DNA of 64,000 nt from the NCBI RefSeq assembly GCF_030704535.1, contig NC_081810.1, positions 5,923,501 through 5,987,500 on the forward strand, in the 5' to 3' direction. The position numbers were made by a program, and so were the translations under genes. The notes beneath the pieces were generated by a model. The model did no database searches. It saw only the letters and a program-made list of their open reading frames with translations, and was not told the origin of the DNA. Below, piece by piece: positions 44,429-56,300 of the stretch (positions are counted from its first letter, which is position 1; the number at the start of each line of letters is the position of its first letter). The DNA is from Vitis vinifera. Lineage: Eukaryota; Streptophyta; Magnoliopsida; Vitales; Vitaceae.

Positions 44429-46393
44429 ATGGACCCTCCTTCCCATCCAAACGATTCTCAGCCTGGTAATGGAGCTCAATCTGCAGGGCCGAGACTGGAA
44501 GAGGCTTCCCCAGAGGAAGGGGGCTTCGTCAATGCTAGTCTCAAGTACATAAACAGGATGCTCATGGAAGACAATATTGAGGAAAAGACAAACACGTTGC
44601 ATGATAGCTTGGCCCTCCAAGCTGCTGAGAAATCCTTCTACGAAGTCCTCAGTGAGACTCATCTGCCTCTTCGCCATATTGATGAAGCCTCAGCGAATCC
44701 AGATGGCAATTTTGTTCAGAATTCCAGTAGTTCTAGTGCTGCTAACAACTTTGTTGATTCAAACTGGTTCTCTGATCTAGGCCATTTTGGAGCCTCTCTC
44801 GAGCACACCCCTCCTTGACCATATGTTGCAGTCCAATTCAAAAATCTTATGCTCTCCAGGGAACTTCAGTGATATCAACCATGTGCTGCTAGACAATTCC
44901 GTAAGTACCTTTCTAGCTCCTGGTTCATGTTGTGAGAGCCAACCCGTAGCTCGTGTAAGGGATATATCAGCTCCTTCAGAATCACGGGAAAAAGCTAGGT
45001 TGAAGGGAAAGAAAATCAACATGAGAATGATGGTGATGATTTGCAAGGGAGGAGTACAAAACAAATGGCAGTTCATGCTCAAAATTCTGAGCCACCCAAT
45101 GTTTTTGATGAGGCATTGCTCTATAACGATTTAAATATGTCCAAGCTTTGTATTAATGATGATGAAGCAAGCAAGAAGTTGCAGCAGAATGAGCGATCAA
45201 AAGGGTCTAATACTAAAGTAGGCCGCGTTAAGAGGCGCAGTAAAGGGGAAGTGGTGGATTTGAGGTCACTTTTAATTCAATGCGCACAAGCTGTGGCGGG
45301 CAATGATCAGAGAGCTGCAACTGAACTACTGAAGCTGATTAGGCAACACTCCTCTCCTATGGGTGATGGGTCCCAAAGATTGGCTCATTTCTTTGCTAAT
45401 GGCCTTGAGGCACGCCTGGTTGGCCTTGGAATGAAGATATATGAAGAGTACAAAGCCCCAGGTATTGAAAGGCCGTTAGCTGCTGATATCATAAGAGCTT
45501 ACAAGGTATATGCCTCAGCATGCCCTTTCAAGAGAATGTCGTATTTCTTTGGAAACTGGATGATTGGGAAAGTAGCTGAGAAAGCAACAAGGCTGCACAT
45601 TATTGATTTTGGTATTCTCTTTGGTTTCCAATGGCCTTCCTTTATCCAGCATCTCTCACAGAGGCCTGGTGGGCCTCCCAGACTACGCATTACTGGAATA
45701 GACTTTCCTCAACCCGGTTTTCGGCCAGCTGAAAGGGTTGAGGATTCAGGATATCGCTTAGCAGATTATTGTAATAGATTTAAGGTCCCTTTTGAGTACC
45801 ATGCCATAGCGGAGAAGTGGGAAAATATTAGACTTGAGGATCTCAAGATTGACAAAGATGAGAAGCTTGTTGTGAACAGTTTGTATAGGTTAAAGAACCT
45901 GCTGGATGAGACCGTAGTGGAAGACTGTCCTAGGGATGCCGTTCTCAACCTAATCAGGAGGATCAATCCAGAAATTTTCATCCATGGAATTGTGAGTGGT
46001 TCCTTCAATGGCCCCTTCTTCCTACTTAGGTTTAAGGAGGCACTCCACCAGTATGATGCACTATTTGACATGCTTGATGCTACTGTACCACGAGAAGATC
46101 AAGATAGGATGCTGTTTGAGAAAGTGGTATATGGAAGGTATTCCATGAATATCATAGCTCATGAGGGTTCAGAGAGATTTGAAAGGCCAGAAACATACAA
46201 GCAGTGGCAGGCTCGGAATGTGAAGGCGGGTTTCAGGCAGCTTCTTTTAGACCAGGAGATCTTGTCCAGAGTGAGAACTACTGTGAAGCAAGGTTTTCAT
46301 AAGAATTTTATGGTGGAGGAGGATGGTGGGTGGATGCTGCAGGGTTGGAAGGGGAGAACAATCCATGCTCTCTCCTGTTGGAAGCCTTGCTAG
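44429..46393 (+). pseudogene. GRAS E: LISCL gene broken by two compensating frameshifts
   Basis: The frame opens at ATG 44429 with MDPPSHPNDSQPGNG, carries a LISCL box (LKYINRMLMEDNIEEKTNT) and AAEKSFYEVLS, and stops at TGA 44816-44818 after 129 residues. Alignment with GRAS D shows one extra C in the CCTCCTT run near 44811-44814. Homology then continues one frame over (PLLDHMLQSNSK ... ARLKGKK) until one A is missing from the A-run near 45013-45018, which restores the original frame. From there a complete GRAS domain follows, with LHIIDFGILFGFQWP, FFLLRFKEALHQY, RFERPE and SCWKPC, ending at 46393. The first in-frame ATG of that part is at 45065 (442 residues). The N-terminal residues upstream of MDPP seen in GRAS D are also not recognisable. 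It may be a young pseudogene, a truncated but working GRAS protein, or an assembly artefact. Confidence 0.8.
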
Positions 46394-47115
46394 GAGTTGC
46401 TAAATGTGAGCAATGAAGTCTACCACCCAGAAAGGAGGATCATGGTGTACTAGCAGCAGTATTCTGTTACTGCATATTTCTTACTGTTCCTTCAATGGAT
46501 GATCACTGTCAGTGTATGTCTAAGCAGAACTTGTGGCAGTTATTTTACGGCCTTTAGAATGTAATGATAGCACCATGAGTAATTTTTGGTAGCTAAGCCT
46601 ATGTATTCTGGCAAATATGAGGAAGTTGAACCCCAACAGTGTGTGGTTTCCATATCACATTGCATTGTATTAACTTCTTCCTTCTTGACGTCTGAGTTCA
46701 TCATCTCCCTAGTGCTGTGGTTCGTGGGTTGGTTTTTGGGGTGTTTGAGAATCAAAAACCGAATCCACCTAACATCATACTGTTATTCGAAGATCAAATG
46801 TCAAATTCCAGAAGGCTTGAAAAGATGGTGCCCTGAAGAGTGCAGAATCCACACCATTAGATTGATAGTAGCATACAATTTTCTTCACAGTTATGGGAAT
46901 GACAGTAACTAATTGAAAAAGAAAAGAGAAAAGAACTGGAAAGAAAAACAAATCCCATCCCTCTAAAAATGAATAGATAAACGCTGGATAAGAAATTTGA
47001 CTACCATTACTAGTAGAATTACAAGGTTACAAAATTCAAATACTATTCGGAGCTGCTAGTAGATAGAGAGGACGTCAAACCATTGTGAATGTGAATGGCA
47101 AGGGCCTGATTAAGT
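46394..47115. other. convergent 3' flanks of GRAS E and the MPP6-like gene
   Basis: The two genes point at each other across 722 bases. No ORF or RNA gene is supported. The stretch should hold both 3' UTRs. Confidence 0.6.
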
Positions 47116-50100
47116 TTATGCTCTTTTGTTCTGACTCTTTGGTGGTCTCAGAACATTCCAGTCCAGCTTCTCGTGCTTTGATTGCTTGTGAGAACCTCTA
47201 CTGTTGTTTGGGGATGATTTCCGAGCACCTTGGTCATCCTTGGGTGATTTGCTTGGACGTTGAGACTCAGACACTTCTTCAGGCTGTTTCCGTTTAAGGT
47301 CTCCATTTGAATCACAGTTGGGTTTATCCACATTCATGCTCTCTTCTCCATCTAATGAAGACCTGTTTTCTCTTTAACAATGTAAATGGAAAATAATTAG
47401 AAGTTGTATCGGTACATTTCCATAATGAGACTGACCTTTTTTTAAGGAGAAGAGACTCATACACATAGGAAACACTGAAACTAGCTCCAAACTTGGTTAA
47501 GTGAATTGCTGCAATCCCCTGACTCCATGGGACTACATAAACAATACATGAGCTTCCAGCCAATTGAAGTCATAGGGAAACTCAGGAGTTGGTTTCCACC
47601 ATATTTTTGACATGAAATAACTAAACAATCCCAAATCAACTCAAGGAAATCTTAACTTACAATCTGCACTCAGGTAACAATTTTATGACGCACATTTTCT
47701 GTAGATTACAGCTGAAGCAGGTGACAGAAAGTTTTAGAATCTATGTTCACAGGATTGACAATATTACCATAACTGGTGACAGAAGGTTGCAGCAATTTTC
47801 TCAAACCAATTTGAAGCAGTATTTTTTTTTTTTTTAATCCCAATTTCCAAAGGTTGCAGATAGATGTCAAGAATTAGTTCAAGAGCAGTATGAACAATCC
47901 TGCAAAGATCATATATGGAACTGATAGAATAAAAAAGTTCAAGAGAATTTAAAGGATCAAACAACCCACCTACAATTTTTTTCACTTTGATTGTTAGAAC
48001 AGGTGGCAGAGACTGCTGGCTGACAAGGGTTGGCTGCATCATTCAGTTTCTACCAAGACAAGGCTTTGAGATAAGGAGAACAAAAGCCACAATAGATGCA
48101 CAGGAGGTGAATAGTCTTTGAAAACTTTTCAGGTCACATGACCTTATACTCACATCAATGGCAGGATTGAAATTTTGAAATGACATGCGCCCTTTTGTTG
48201 CTCCTGGATGGGGATCTCCTTCCACTATAACCACACTGCACATATGTGAAAGCAATAGTTATCCAAATGAAACTAGTTAAACATTTGAAACCATCTGGGG
48301 GAAATGGCAGTAAATAAGTAGCTCCAAAAAGGTAGTAGAAGCTATTCCATAATACACAATTCTACTAGCATATTTATGGGGAGTATTAATCTTGCAGTGT
48401 ATTTGCAAGATACCTCACTCAAATAAGGTTGTTTATATGACAGTTTACACCTACTTTTTGCAGGACATGGGAGATCAGGAAGTGCATTTCTAGAAGTTGA
48501 AAGCATTTAAGACAGCTGTTAAGGATGTTCAAATAGATTACAGGTGGCTATTGCACATTGTATAACATGCCACAGCATGATTGCTCTTCTTTGATTCATG
48601 TCAAACAAAGAAAAGGATGCTAACATCTGTTCTCATATCCACAACTTGTCAAGAACAGACCCCATTAAAAAGATTTGCATCTTTCTACAACTACCACACA
48701 GATGAATTATATCTGTATTAACACACCAAATTTTCATCGAACCCTTCAATACCTGCACAACCCTTTCAATTTACAAAATCTCTTAGCAGCAATGTCCTTA
48801 TTTTCAACTATTCAAAAATAAGTGTAATGCAAAAGGTCATAGTATGGTACAGTTTCTTTACTTTTCATTTTTTTCACTTTTTCCCAAAAGGCTTATAATT
48901 GTGAAAAATGAAACCTGTCCTACTCTAGTTTGAGGCCCAAATTTTCTTGATTGAGGTATTAGCATGAATCATAACAGTCTTGGGTTGTAACACTAGAAGC
49001 CTATGATTTGAAGCAGAAGGATTTCACCAAGAGATCTAAGGTTAAGGACATGAACTGTAAAATCAATTTTGGGATATGAATGAAAATGGCAGCAGGGAAC
49101 ATTTGGGCCACAAAGTCCTAAACTGAACACAGTCACAAGAATCCCATAACCTTCATATTAGGGTGGCGAAGGTCAGATTACCTGATTTAACTGCATTGGA
49201 TTTCTAAATATGCATGAATGCTCATGGTTAGGATATAATTTCTATCATACAGTGGCCAAAGTGGTACCTGACAGACATAAACATTGGAACATTGTACTAT
49301 GAATGTTGTATGTTGAGCAATAAATCAATAACCGCCAGGATTTTGTAAGTAGTACCATGAAGTGTCAAATTTTTAGATGTTATATTAAGCAAAGTTTTCA
49401 AGAACAGGCACAGCTTTTTATCTAGTAAAGAATTTTGTCGAGAAGTGCTTCCAAGATAGAGAAAAAGAAACTTAAAAAATAAAAATTCCCAGGTAGCAGT
49501 ATAAATGAGAAGCACAGATGGCTGGATCTCCATCTTAGACCGAATGATTCCCCTGCATTGTATGATCATCTAATCTCCCCAATAAGTGGTTCCTGTGACA
49601 GACTCTACATCTGGCTACCCTAAATGCATGCTATAACCTTTTGGTGATATCACAACATTGATATTGATATTGAAACATTGCTATAACCATTTGGCTTCCC
49701 TAACTTGCACTAGGAATATTGCATGTTGAACAATGAACTAAGCAGCAACCATGATCTGGTAACAGTCCTATGTAGGAAGTGTTAAGTTTTTAGAATGTTA
49801 TATCAAGCAAAGTTTTCAAAAAGTGGAAGAACATTTCATCTTGTAAAGAATGTTGTCAAGGAGTGCTTCCAAGGGGAAGAAAGAGATGGCAAAAATAAAC
49901 ATCCCCAAGTATCAGTATATATGAGTAGCATAGATAAATAGATCTTCATATCATGTTGAATGATTCCCCACATTGTATGATCATCTGGTCTCTCCAAATA
50001 AGTGCTCGCTGTGAAGGACTCCTAAGTTTGGCACCCCTGAATTTCCTGCTATAACCTTTTGGTGATATCTACACATAGTTGGTTCAGACAATCCAGTAGA

Positions 50101-52315
50101 GCTTTTAGACAGATGAATCCATAAAAGGGCTAAAGCAATTGGAATCCTTCTGAAACTAGTACATTAAGAAGCATATGAGAGTAAAAGAACCAGACACACC
50201 AACCTATTGGCTCCAAACAACCATTAAATGTCCTTATCAGATTAAAGCCTGTTATTTAGTCATGAATGTTTAACTATTTGTAACCTTCGCACCTTTAATT
50301 AATGATAATGTATCAATAGACAAGTCAATCACCAGTAATCCAAAAATGAAAAGCCATCATAAAGTGGCTGACTTCTGAGAGAATGATTGCCACAAAAAAG
50401 AAAAGCAGAGAGAAAAACAGAAAAATGTGAAACCTTCATTTTCAAAATAAGAAAATCAGCATTTTAAGGGCATTCCCCTTAATGTGTTGCAACTAGATTG
50501 GCTAGCAGTGTGTAGCTCCAATGGGGTGGTCTAGCAAAGAGAGTTTGCTTTTTGTAATTACCATTTAGCTTATTGTTTTTGTATTCTTGTTGTTTAGTTT
50601 TCTTTTCTGGGAGGATTCCTCATCCTTCTTTTGTACTTCTTAATTCTATCAATATATTTCTTTGTTGTTTCCTATAAAAAAAAAAAATGGAAAATCAGTA
50701 GATAACCTAGAAACAAAAAGAAAAAGCCTAGTTTTATGCAGAGCAAGGTGCACAAACTAAAATCAGTGAAAACCAAATCATTTCTAGTTACCATGCAAAC
50801 TAAGCAATTTCTAATCATCAACATTAGACAAGGATGGCCATGGATCCACTTTGAAATGGAGTCACCAGCCAACCTGCTCAGCCACAGCTTGACTTGGCTG
50901 ACTTGGCTGACGTAGTTTGGGTAGCAACCTTCAAATAAAGTGTTCTCTTTCTGTCACAATTAGTATCATTGCCTTCGTAGTTGAAACTCAATGAAAGTGA
51001 ATTTTTAGTCCATGCATTAACCATGTGATGGTTATGGAGAATTACAAATAATCAAATGAAATGACCAGTCTACCAATATCCACAGCCACCGCATAGGTAA
51101 TTGAAGGTTGTTTGAACCAAATGAGCTCAGAGTAGCGTGGCATTCTTCCATACATGCTTTTGATGAGATCATTACCTTTTTTTTGTCAAGCAGAGACATT
51201 ACTACTCTGAAACCCATTTTATACACAATTGACCGTCAATCTCCAGAGAACCAAATTCATTGCCTAGTCCAATTATGCATGGGTACAACTTGAAGTTGAC
51301 AGCTTATAGTCAGAATGCACAATAACAATTGCTCCAGTAAGATCATCAACTGTAAACTGGCACCCTACTTTGCAGTTGTTAGTTCTAAAAATCCTTCATT
51401 CCAAGATAAATAGATAATCTGCTTGCCTCTCCCCTTTTCAATAGTGCAGGTCAATTAGACTCGAATAAACAGAATGCACGTATGAAATAATGCAGCCAAT
51501 ATCAGAAATAATAACTTCATAATAATTAACAACTAAAAATCAACCAGGAATACAAGAATCATGGTAATGCCCAAATCCATCATATTCCATTTAGATGTGG
51601 AGAAAACGGAGGATGAGAAAATAAAAGGAAATTTGAAACCAGTTTATGTTATCTGGTTATCACAAAGGAAGCCCTTTGAAGTTACAGGGCTGAATCCAGG
51701 TGTTACTAAAGTGTAAAGCTTCAAATTTCTTCTCCACTCTCTCAGCAACCAACCAGAGATTGATGAGAAATTTCAATATAACCAATAGAAGAAGAAGATA
51801 TGTACCATTTTCTTTTAACGGTATTGGGTGAAAAGAAGTTGTCCTCAGGTTTAACCTCTTCTTCCTTCTTCGACTTCTCCTCTTTCTGATTTGCCCTTTG
51901 CATGAACTGTAATAAACAAAAGAGGTACATATCCAAAATCACTTCTTGGATTGACAAGGCCAAATTAGGCGTCTCATAAAAAAGAAAAGAAAAGGAAGAC
52001 CACTGGCTGATTTTAAGCAACACTCGGTTTAAATCTCACGTTAAAATCAAGAAATTGAGAGCACTCAGATGAATCTAAGCAAGACCCAGTTCAAACTTCA
52101 ATTGAGAATGTCAAAACAATCTCAAATAAGTTGAATTTTCATAAACATAAAGAAAAATTACCAAGAAACAAAGGATACCCAAAAAGATTAAAGAGAAACC
52201 CAGTTCAGGAGTCGACGAAAAATACACATAGAAAATTACTCCAAGAATTATTAGTGGTCTGCCATTGTTTTACCTTCAAGTTCCTCAAAGTACTCGAAAG
52301 CTCCCGCTTTGACAT
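47116..52315 (-). CDS. MPP6: MPP6 (M-phase phosphoprotein 6)-like nuclear exosome cofactor
   Basis: Five exons on the - strand join in frame to 186 residues: 52315-52274, 51906-51806, 48235-48154, 48049-47970 and 47371-47116. The N-terminus MSKRELSSTLRNLKFMQRA matches the MPP6 family start, with its conserved FMQR after a short basic helix. A charged segment (KEEKSKKEEEV) follows, then the signature KGRMSFQNFNPAID, equivalent to GRMSF.GFNP in animals. The C-terminus is basic, Ser-rich and disordered (KRKQPEEVSESQRPSKSPK), ending PPKSQNKRA. MPP6 links the helicase MTR4 and RRP6 to the nuclear RNA exosome for rRNA and aberrant-RNA processing (family knowledge). All splice sites are GT-AG. Intron 2 (51805-48236) is 3,570 bases, far longer than its neighbours. 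Confidence 0.9.
49275..50070. repeat. tandem duplication inside MPP6 intron 2 (period about 418 bp)
   Basis: Copy 1 is about 49275-49651 and copy 2 about 49690-50070. Shared words in order include GCAAAGTTTTCAA, AGTGCTTCCAAG, TGAATGATTCCCC, CATTGTATGATCATCT and CTATAACCTTTTGGTGATAT. There are many substitutions, so it is old. No ORF is conserved. Confidence 0.8.
50451..50698 (+). mobile_element. 5'-truncated LINE 3' end with poly-A and target duplication
   Basis: A 3' UTR-like segment of about 230 bases ends in TATTTCTTTGTTGTTTCCTA and a 13-base A tail (50675-50687). It is flanked by GAAAATCAG at 50451-50459 and again at 50690-50698, a nine-base target duplication. The tail and duplication are diagnostic of target-primed insertion. 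It lies on the + strand, antisense to the host gene. Confidence 0.7.
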
Positions 52316-53411
52316 TTTAGCTTCCGTGGAGCAGTGCCTCCCTTCTATCACAACTCACAATAGAGCTCGAAGCAACAATCTTTCCCTCTCGACCTCTCCC
52401 TCTACGCCTCTGCACCTCTCCTTCTCTCTCTGTTTTACTAGAGAAGGCGGGCAGTTTTCCGAGGGTCCTTGTTGCTAGGGTTACACTTCAGGCGGATCGG
52501 GCTAATACTCGATCCGATTTCTCTCAGGCCCATGATACTCGATTCGGAGTTTGGTTTATTCCTAAAATTACTTTATATATATATATATATATATATAAAT
52601 TAGTAAAAACACTATTAAAATATTATTTAATTTACATTCAAATACTAAACCATTGTCTTTAAAAATATTTTTAATTAATTAAACCCTCTTTCAAACATAT
52701 TCTTGAACAAAGGAATAAAATTCGTAAATTAATTTCAAGTTTATGCTTTTAAATATTTAAATTATATGGCCAGACACGTGGGATGATGATCCAAGTTGGC
52801 TGCCAAACCTTCTCCAAGGTGGAGTTCCTCATTCATGCAAAGAGGTTTAAGATTTGTTTCATGAAAGATTGATTTTTATTTTAAGAAATAAAAAAAGGCA
52901 AAAAAAAAAAAAAAAGACAGAAACTTTAAGAAAAGAAACGGAACATGTTGATAATCATGACATCCAATCTCAAACCAATAAAATCACTTCAAATTCCGCG
53001 TTTTAATCTCATTCATACTAGTACCAAGACACTCAACTCCCTTCTCCGTTATAAAGGGTCACAGCCAGCCCTTTTCCAAGTTTCATCAATCTTTGATCAA
53101 AACCTTAAAAACTCTCTTCTTTTGGGCATGTGCTACGTTGGTTTTTCTTTCTTGTTCTTTTCTTTTCTTTGGGGCTCCATTGTATATTATGATGGGTCTT
53201 TGTTATGAATTATTACCTTAACCCTTTTGTTTTATAACAGGAGTTTTGCTTTTGGTTCTAACTTCTGATGTTGATGAGAATTGGGTTTAATTTTCATATG
53301 AATCCGCTCACTTATTTCTGTTTACTTGATTTTGGTTTTTGGGTGCAGATTGTTAGCGATCTTCTAGTGGAGGAAATCTCTCAGATTTTCTTGACCCGGC
53401 TACCAGTAATC
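52316..53411. promoter_or_regulatory. divergent promoter region between MPP6-like gene and UFD1
   Basis: The MPP6 leader is CT-rich on the + strand (to about 52440). A (TA)12 microsatellite lies at 52574-52597. A TATA-like TTATAAAG at about 53049-53056 may serve UFD1. The UFD1 leader is split by an intron whose acceptor is GGTGCAG at 53342-53348, with the remaining leader exon 53349-53411. Confidence 0.5.
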
Positions 53412-55338
53412 ATGGTATGTTACCCCTGGCTTTGTTTGTTCTTCTTCTGTATGTCGAATTGTTAATGGAGAAGAAATTTAGTAATGGAAAAAAGGCAGTA
53501 GGGTTTAGTTCTTTGCATGTTTGTGATGTGGGAGGGTTTACGCTCTGGGTTTCTATTTGTATAAATGCTGGAATTTCAGCCCGAACTGGACTTGTATTCA
53601 CTCACATTATTGCTTGGTTTGGTGGTTGTAGTCTTACGGATACTTCTATGATGATGATCTTCCAATCTTCAAGCAGATATATCATTGCTTACCTGCCTCC
53701 TCTTTGAATAAGGTTTGAGAACTCTTTCTGGTTAATTGAATTTACTTCACCAAACAAGGGAATTTCAATGATTGAACTGTTTTTTGTTCATTACTTATTG
53801 CGGTAATTGATGTTTGTAATCAGTTTCTAATGTAATACTTCGACTTCGATACAGCATTAATACCGATTTTTTTTTATTTTTTTTGTGCGGAATTCTTGCA
53901 GCCACAGCTCGAAATGGGTGATAAAAGTATGTTTATATTCTTGAATAAATCCCTGGATCATTTCTTGTATGTTTATCTTCGACGTTACTCATTTTAGTTG
54001 TGATTTCTTGTTGCTTCCAGTTATAATGCCTGCCTCGGCGCTTGACCTCCTCAGTTAGTAGATCCTTTCTTCCTGCTCTGCCAATGCATTAGCATGAAAT
54101 TATTGATATAATTATCCCCCTGCAGCAAATTTAGAAATTAGTTTCCCAATGTTATTCAAACTCAAAAATCCTGCCTCTGGACGAGTTACTCATTGTGGGG
54201 TGCTAGAATTCACTGCAAAGGAGGGCACAATGCACTTACCATCCTGGGTATGCGTGTTCTTTTCTCCCCCTTTTCTCTTTGTGGAATGTTATGATTTTAG
54301 TTCTATTGTGATGATCTTTTTTTTTTTTTCTTTTTTTCCTTTTTTATCTCAAACTTTAGATGATGGAAAACTTGCTCTTAGAAGAGGGAGACATTGTGAA
54401 AGTAAAGAATGTGAGCCTACCAGCTGGAACATACATGCAGCTGCAGCCCCATACTAAGAACTTCTTAGACATCACCAACCCAAGAGCCATGTGAGTCAAC
54501 TGTTTTGGAGTTTCTTTCGCCATTGTCAGAGCAGCTTGATGTTTTTCTTTTTATGTTTCTTTTACTTCTTCATGTTACTTGCTGGTTGGAGACTAAATTG
54601 AGGAGCTTCTCTTGTTTAACTACTGGTGACACCATAGTGATTGATTATAGCAATAAGAAGTTTTACATTGATATAGTAGACACCAAACCCTCTGCTGCGG
54701 TATGTATTATTGACACAGACTGTGAGGTGGACTTTGCTCCTCCTCTTGATTATGAAGAAGCCGACGAACCAAAACCATCTAACCTCTCTAGCAAGACAGA
54801 ATCTAGAGAGTCAAGTGAGACACAGTCAGAAGGTTTTTCTCCTCTTTTTTTTTCCTTGGTTTCTTTGAGGGATTTGAAGATTTCTACTGACATGATTGCA
54901 AATCTACAATGTTTCAATTGATACAGAGCTTGCCACAAAACTAATTAAATTCAAGCCATTCACTGGTTCAGCAAGACGGTTGGATGGGAAGCCTATATCA
55001 GAATCAGTGGCAGTAGTTTCTTCCTCTCCCATGCCCCAGCAACCAGAAGACACTGATGGAACCAATGGTCCCACGTCATCCAGCTCTACTACATTTCAGC
55101 GGTCTAGAAAGGTTGTGTTTGGCTCAAAGGAAACATCAGAAGTATGCCTCTTTTCCTGATCGTGTGGCGCAAGAGCCCTATAACTGGTAATATATTACCT
55201 TATAATTAGGAACTAACAATTTATGCATTGGCTTTGGTGATGTAGGCTGCCCCAGTGGCCAGTCAAAAGCACCCTCAGGAAGTGGAAAAACCAAAGTTCC
55301 AAGCATTCACTGGGAAGAAGTATACACTGCAAGACTGA
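53412..55338 (+). CDS. UFD1: UFD1, ubiquitin fusion degradation protein 1
   Basis: Nine coding exons give 316 residues, close to the usual plant length: 53412-53414 (ATG only), 53632-53712, 53902-53926, 54021-54053, 54126-54247, 54360-54490, 54585-54832, 54927-55141 and 55246-55338. Conserved UFD1 N-domain motifs appear in order: [57 protein letters not shown] and [14 protein letters not shown]. The C-terminal part has [14 protein letters not shown] and ends [13 protein letters not shown]1 pairs with NPL4 and the AAA-ATPase CDC48 to extract ubiquitinated proteins, notably in ER-associated degradation. Intron 6 starts GTGAGT at 54491, but the only frame-keeping 3' end is TG (54583-54584) instead of AG, which would make the split codon ATG (Met) where Ile or Val is usual. 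Confidence 0.88.
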
Positions 55339-56300
55339 TCATGAAGGTTATACTTTTTTTCAATTGGCTAAGGGAGAACATAATCCAATATTCTCTACCT
55401 CTATTCATTCTTTTTGTTCACCATATGTTACCATTTACCCAAAATTTGAAATTAGCATGAGCAGGAGGCAGGGCTTGATACCCACATTGAGCATACTGCA
55501 TCATGCAGTAAACTAAATGCAAGTTCCACGGATAGGACTTACGTATCATGTCTTCTTGTGCCCTCTGAGCTTTCAACATTCCTAAGCTCGTTTTAATGGA
55601 GTTTTTCATTTTTCTTTTTCACACTTGAATTATTAGCAATTTCTTCTCATACAAAATCAACTTATTATTACTGATTTGTTTGTTCAAAGATAGCACAGAT
55701 TGCCCCTAGTTTTGTGTAAATCTGCAAAGAGCTCTGCTTGAATGCAGTATGATATTCTTCTTAACTTCACACTAGTTTGTTCTCAAGAGTGGAACATGAT
55801 AAATTTCAAACAGAGTGATATGTTCCCCTTGGTTTAGTTTTAGAGCCAGGTGGTAATGGTAGGCCGGGGCCCAAAATAGATCTTTGTTCCAGTCGCAGTT
55901 AAGCCCAGGTGGTAACGAACCCAGCCTATTCAAGATAAAATTTAGACCAACAGAAACATGGGCCTTCAGGGCCCACAAAATAGAACAGACAGCTGTGAGT
56001 AGTTAGACCTTCAATAGAAATTTAATGATCCTATCAACCGTCCCTTGGATTGTAACTTTCTCTCCGTGACCGTTTTCATGGATTTCCTGTGTCCACGTTA
56101 TGCTTCACAGGACTTCCTGTGAGTTTCATATTTGCAAGTAAATAGCAGAGGTGACAGCTAGATGAACAAAATTCAAGAAAGAGCCTTTGATTTCATTGAT
56201 AATTGTAATGGAGAAACAACATAGCCACCACACAAATAATACAGTGACGTGGGTGACATACATACCAAATATTTCATTGTTCATCACAAACACTTATAAA
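55339..56300. other. convergent 3' flanks of UFD1 and the HAD gene
   Basis: No supported gene lies in these 962 bases. Short ORFs on the - strand (55418-55609, 55772-55978) show no recognisable domain. Confidence 0.55.
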
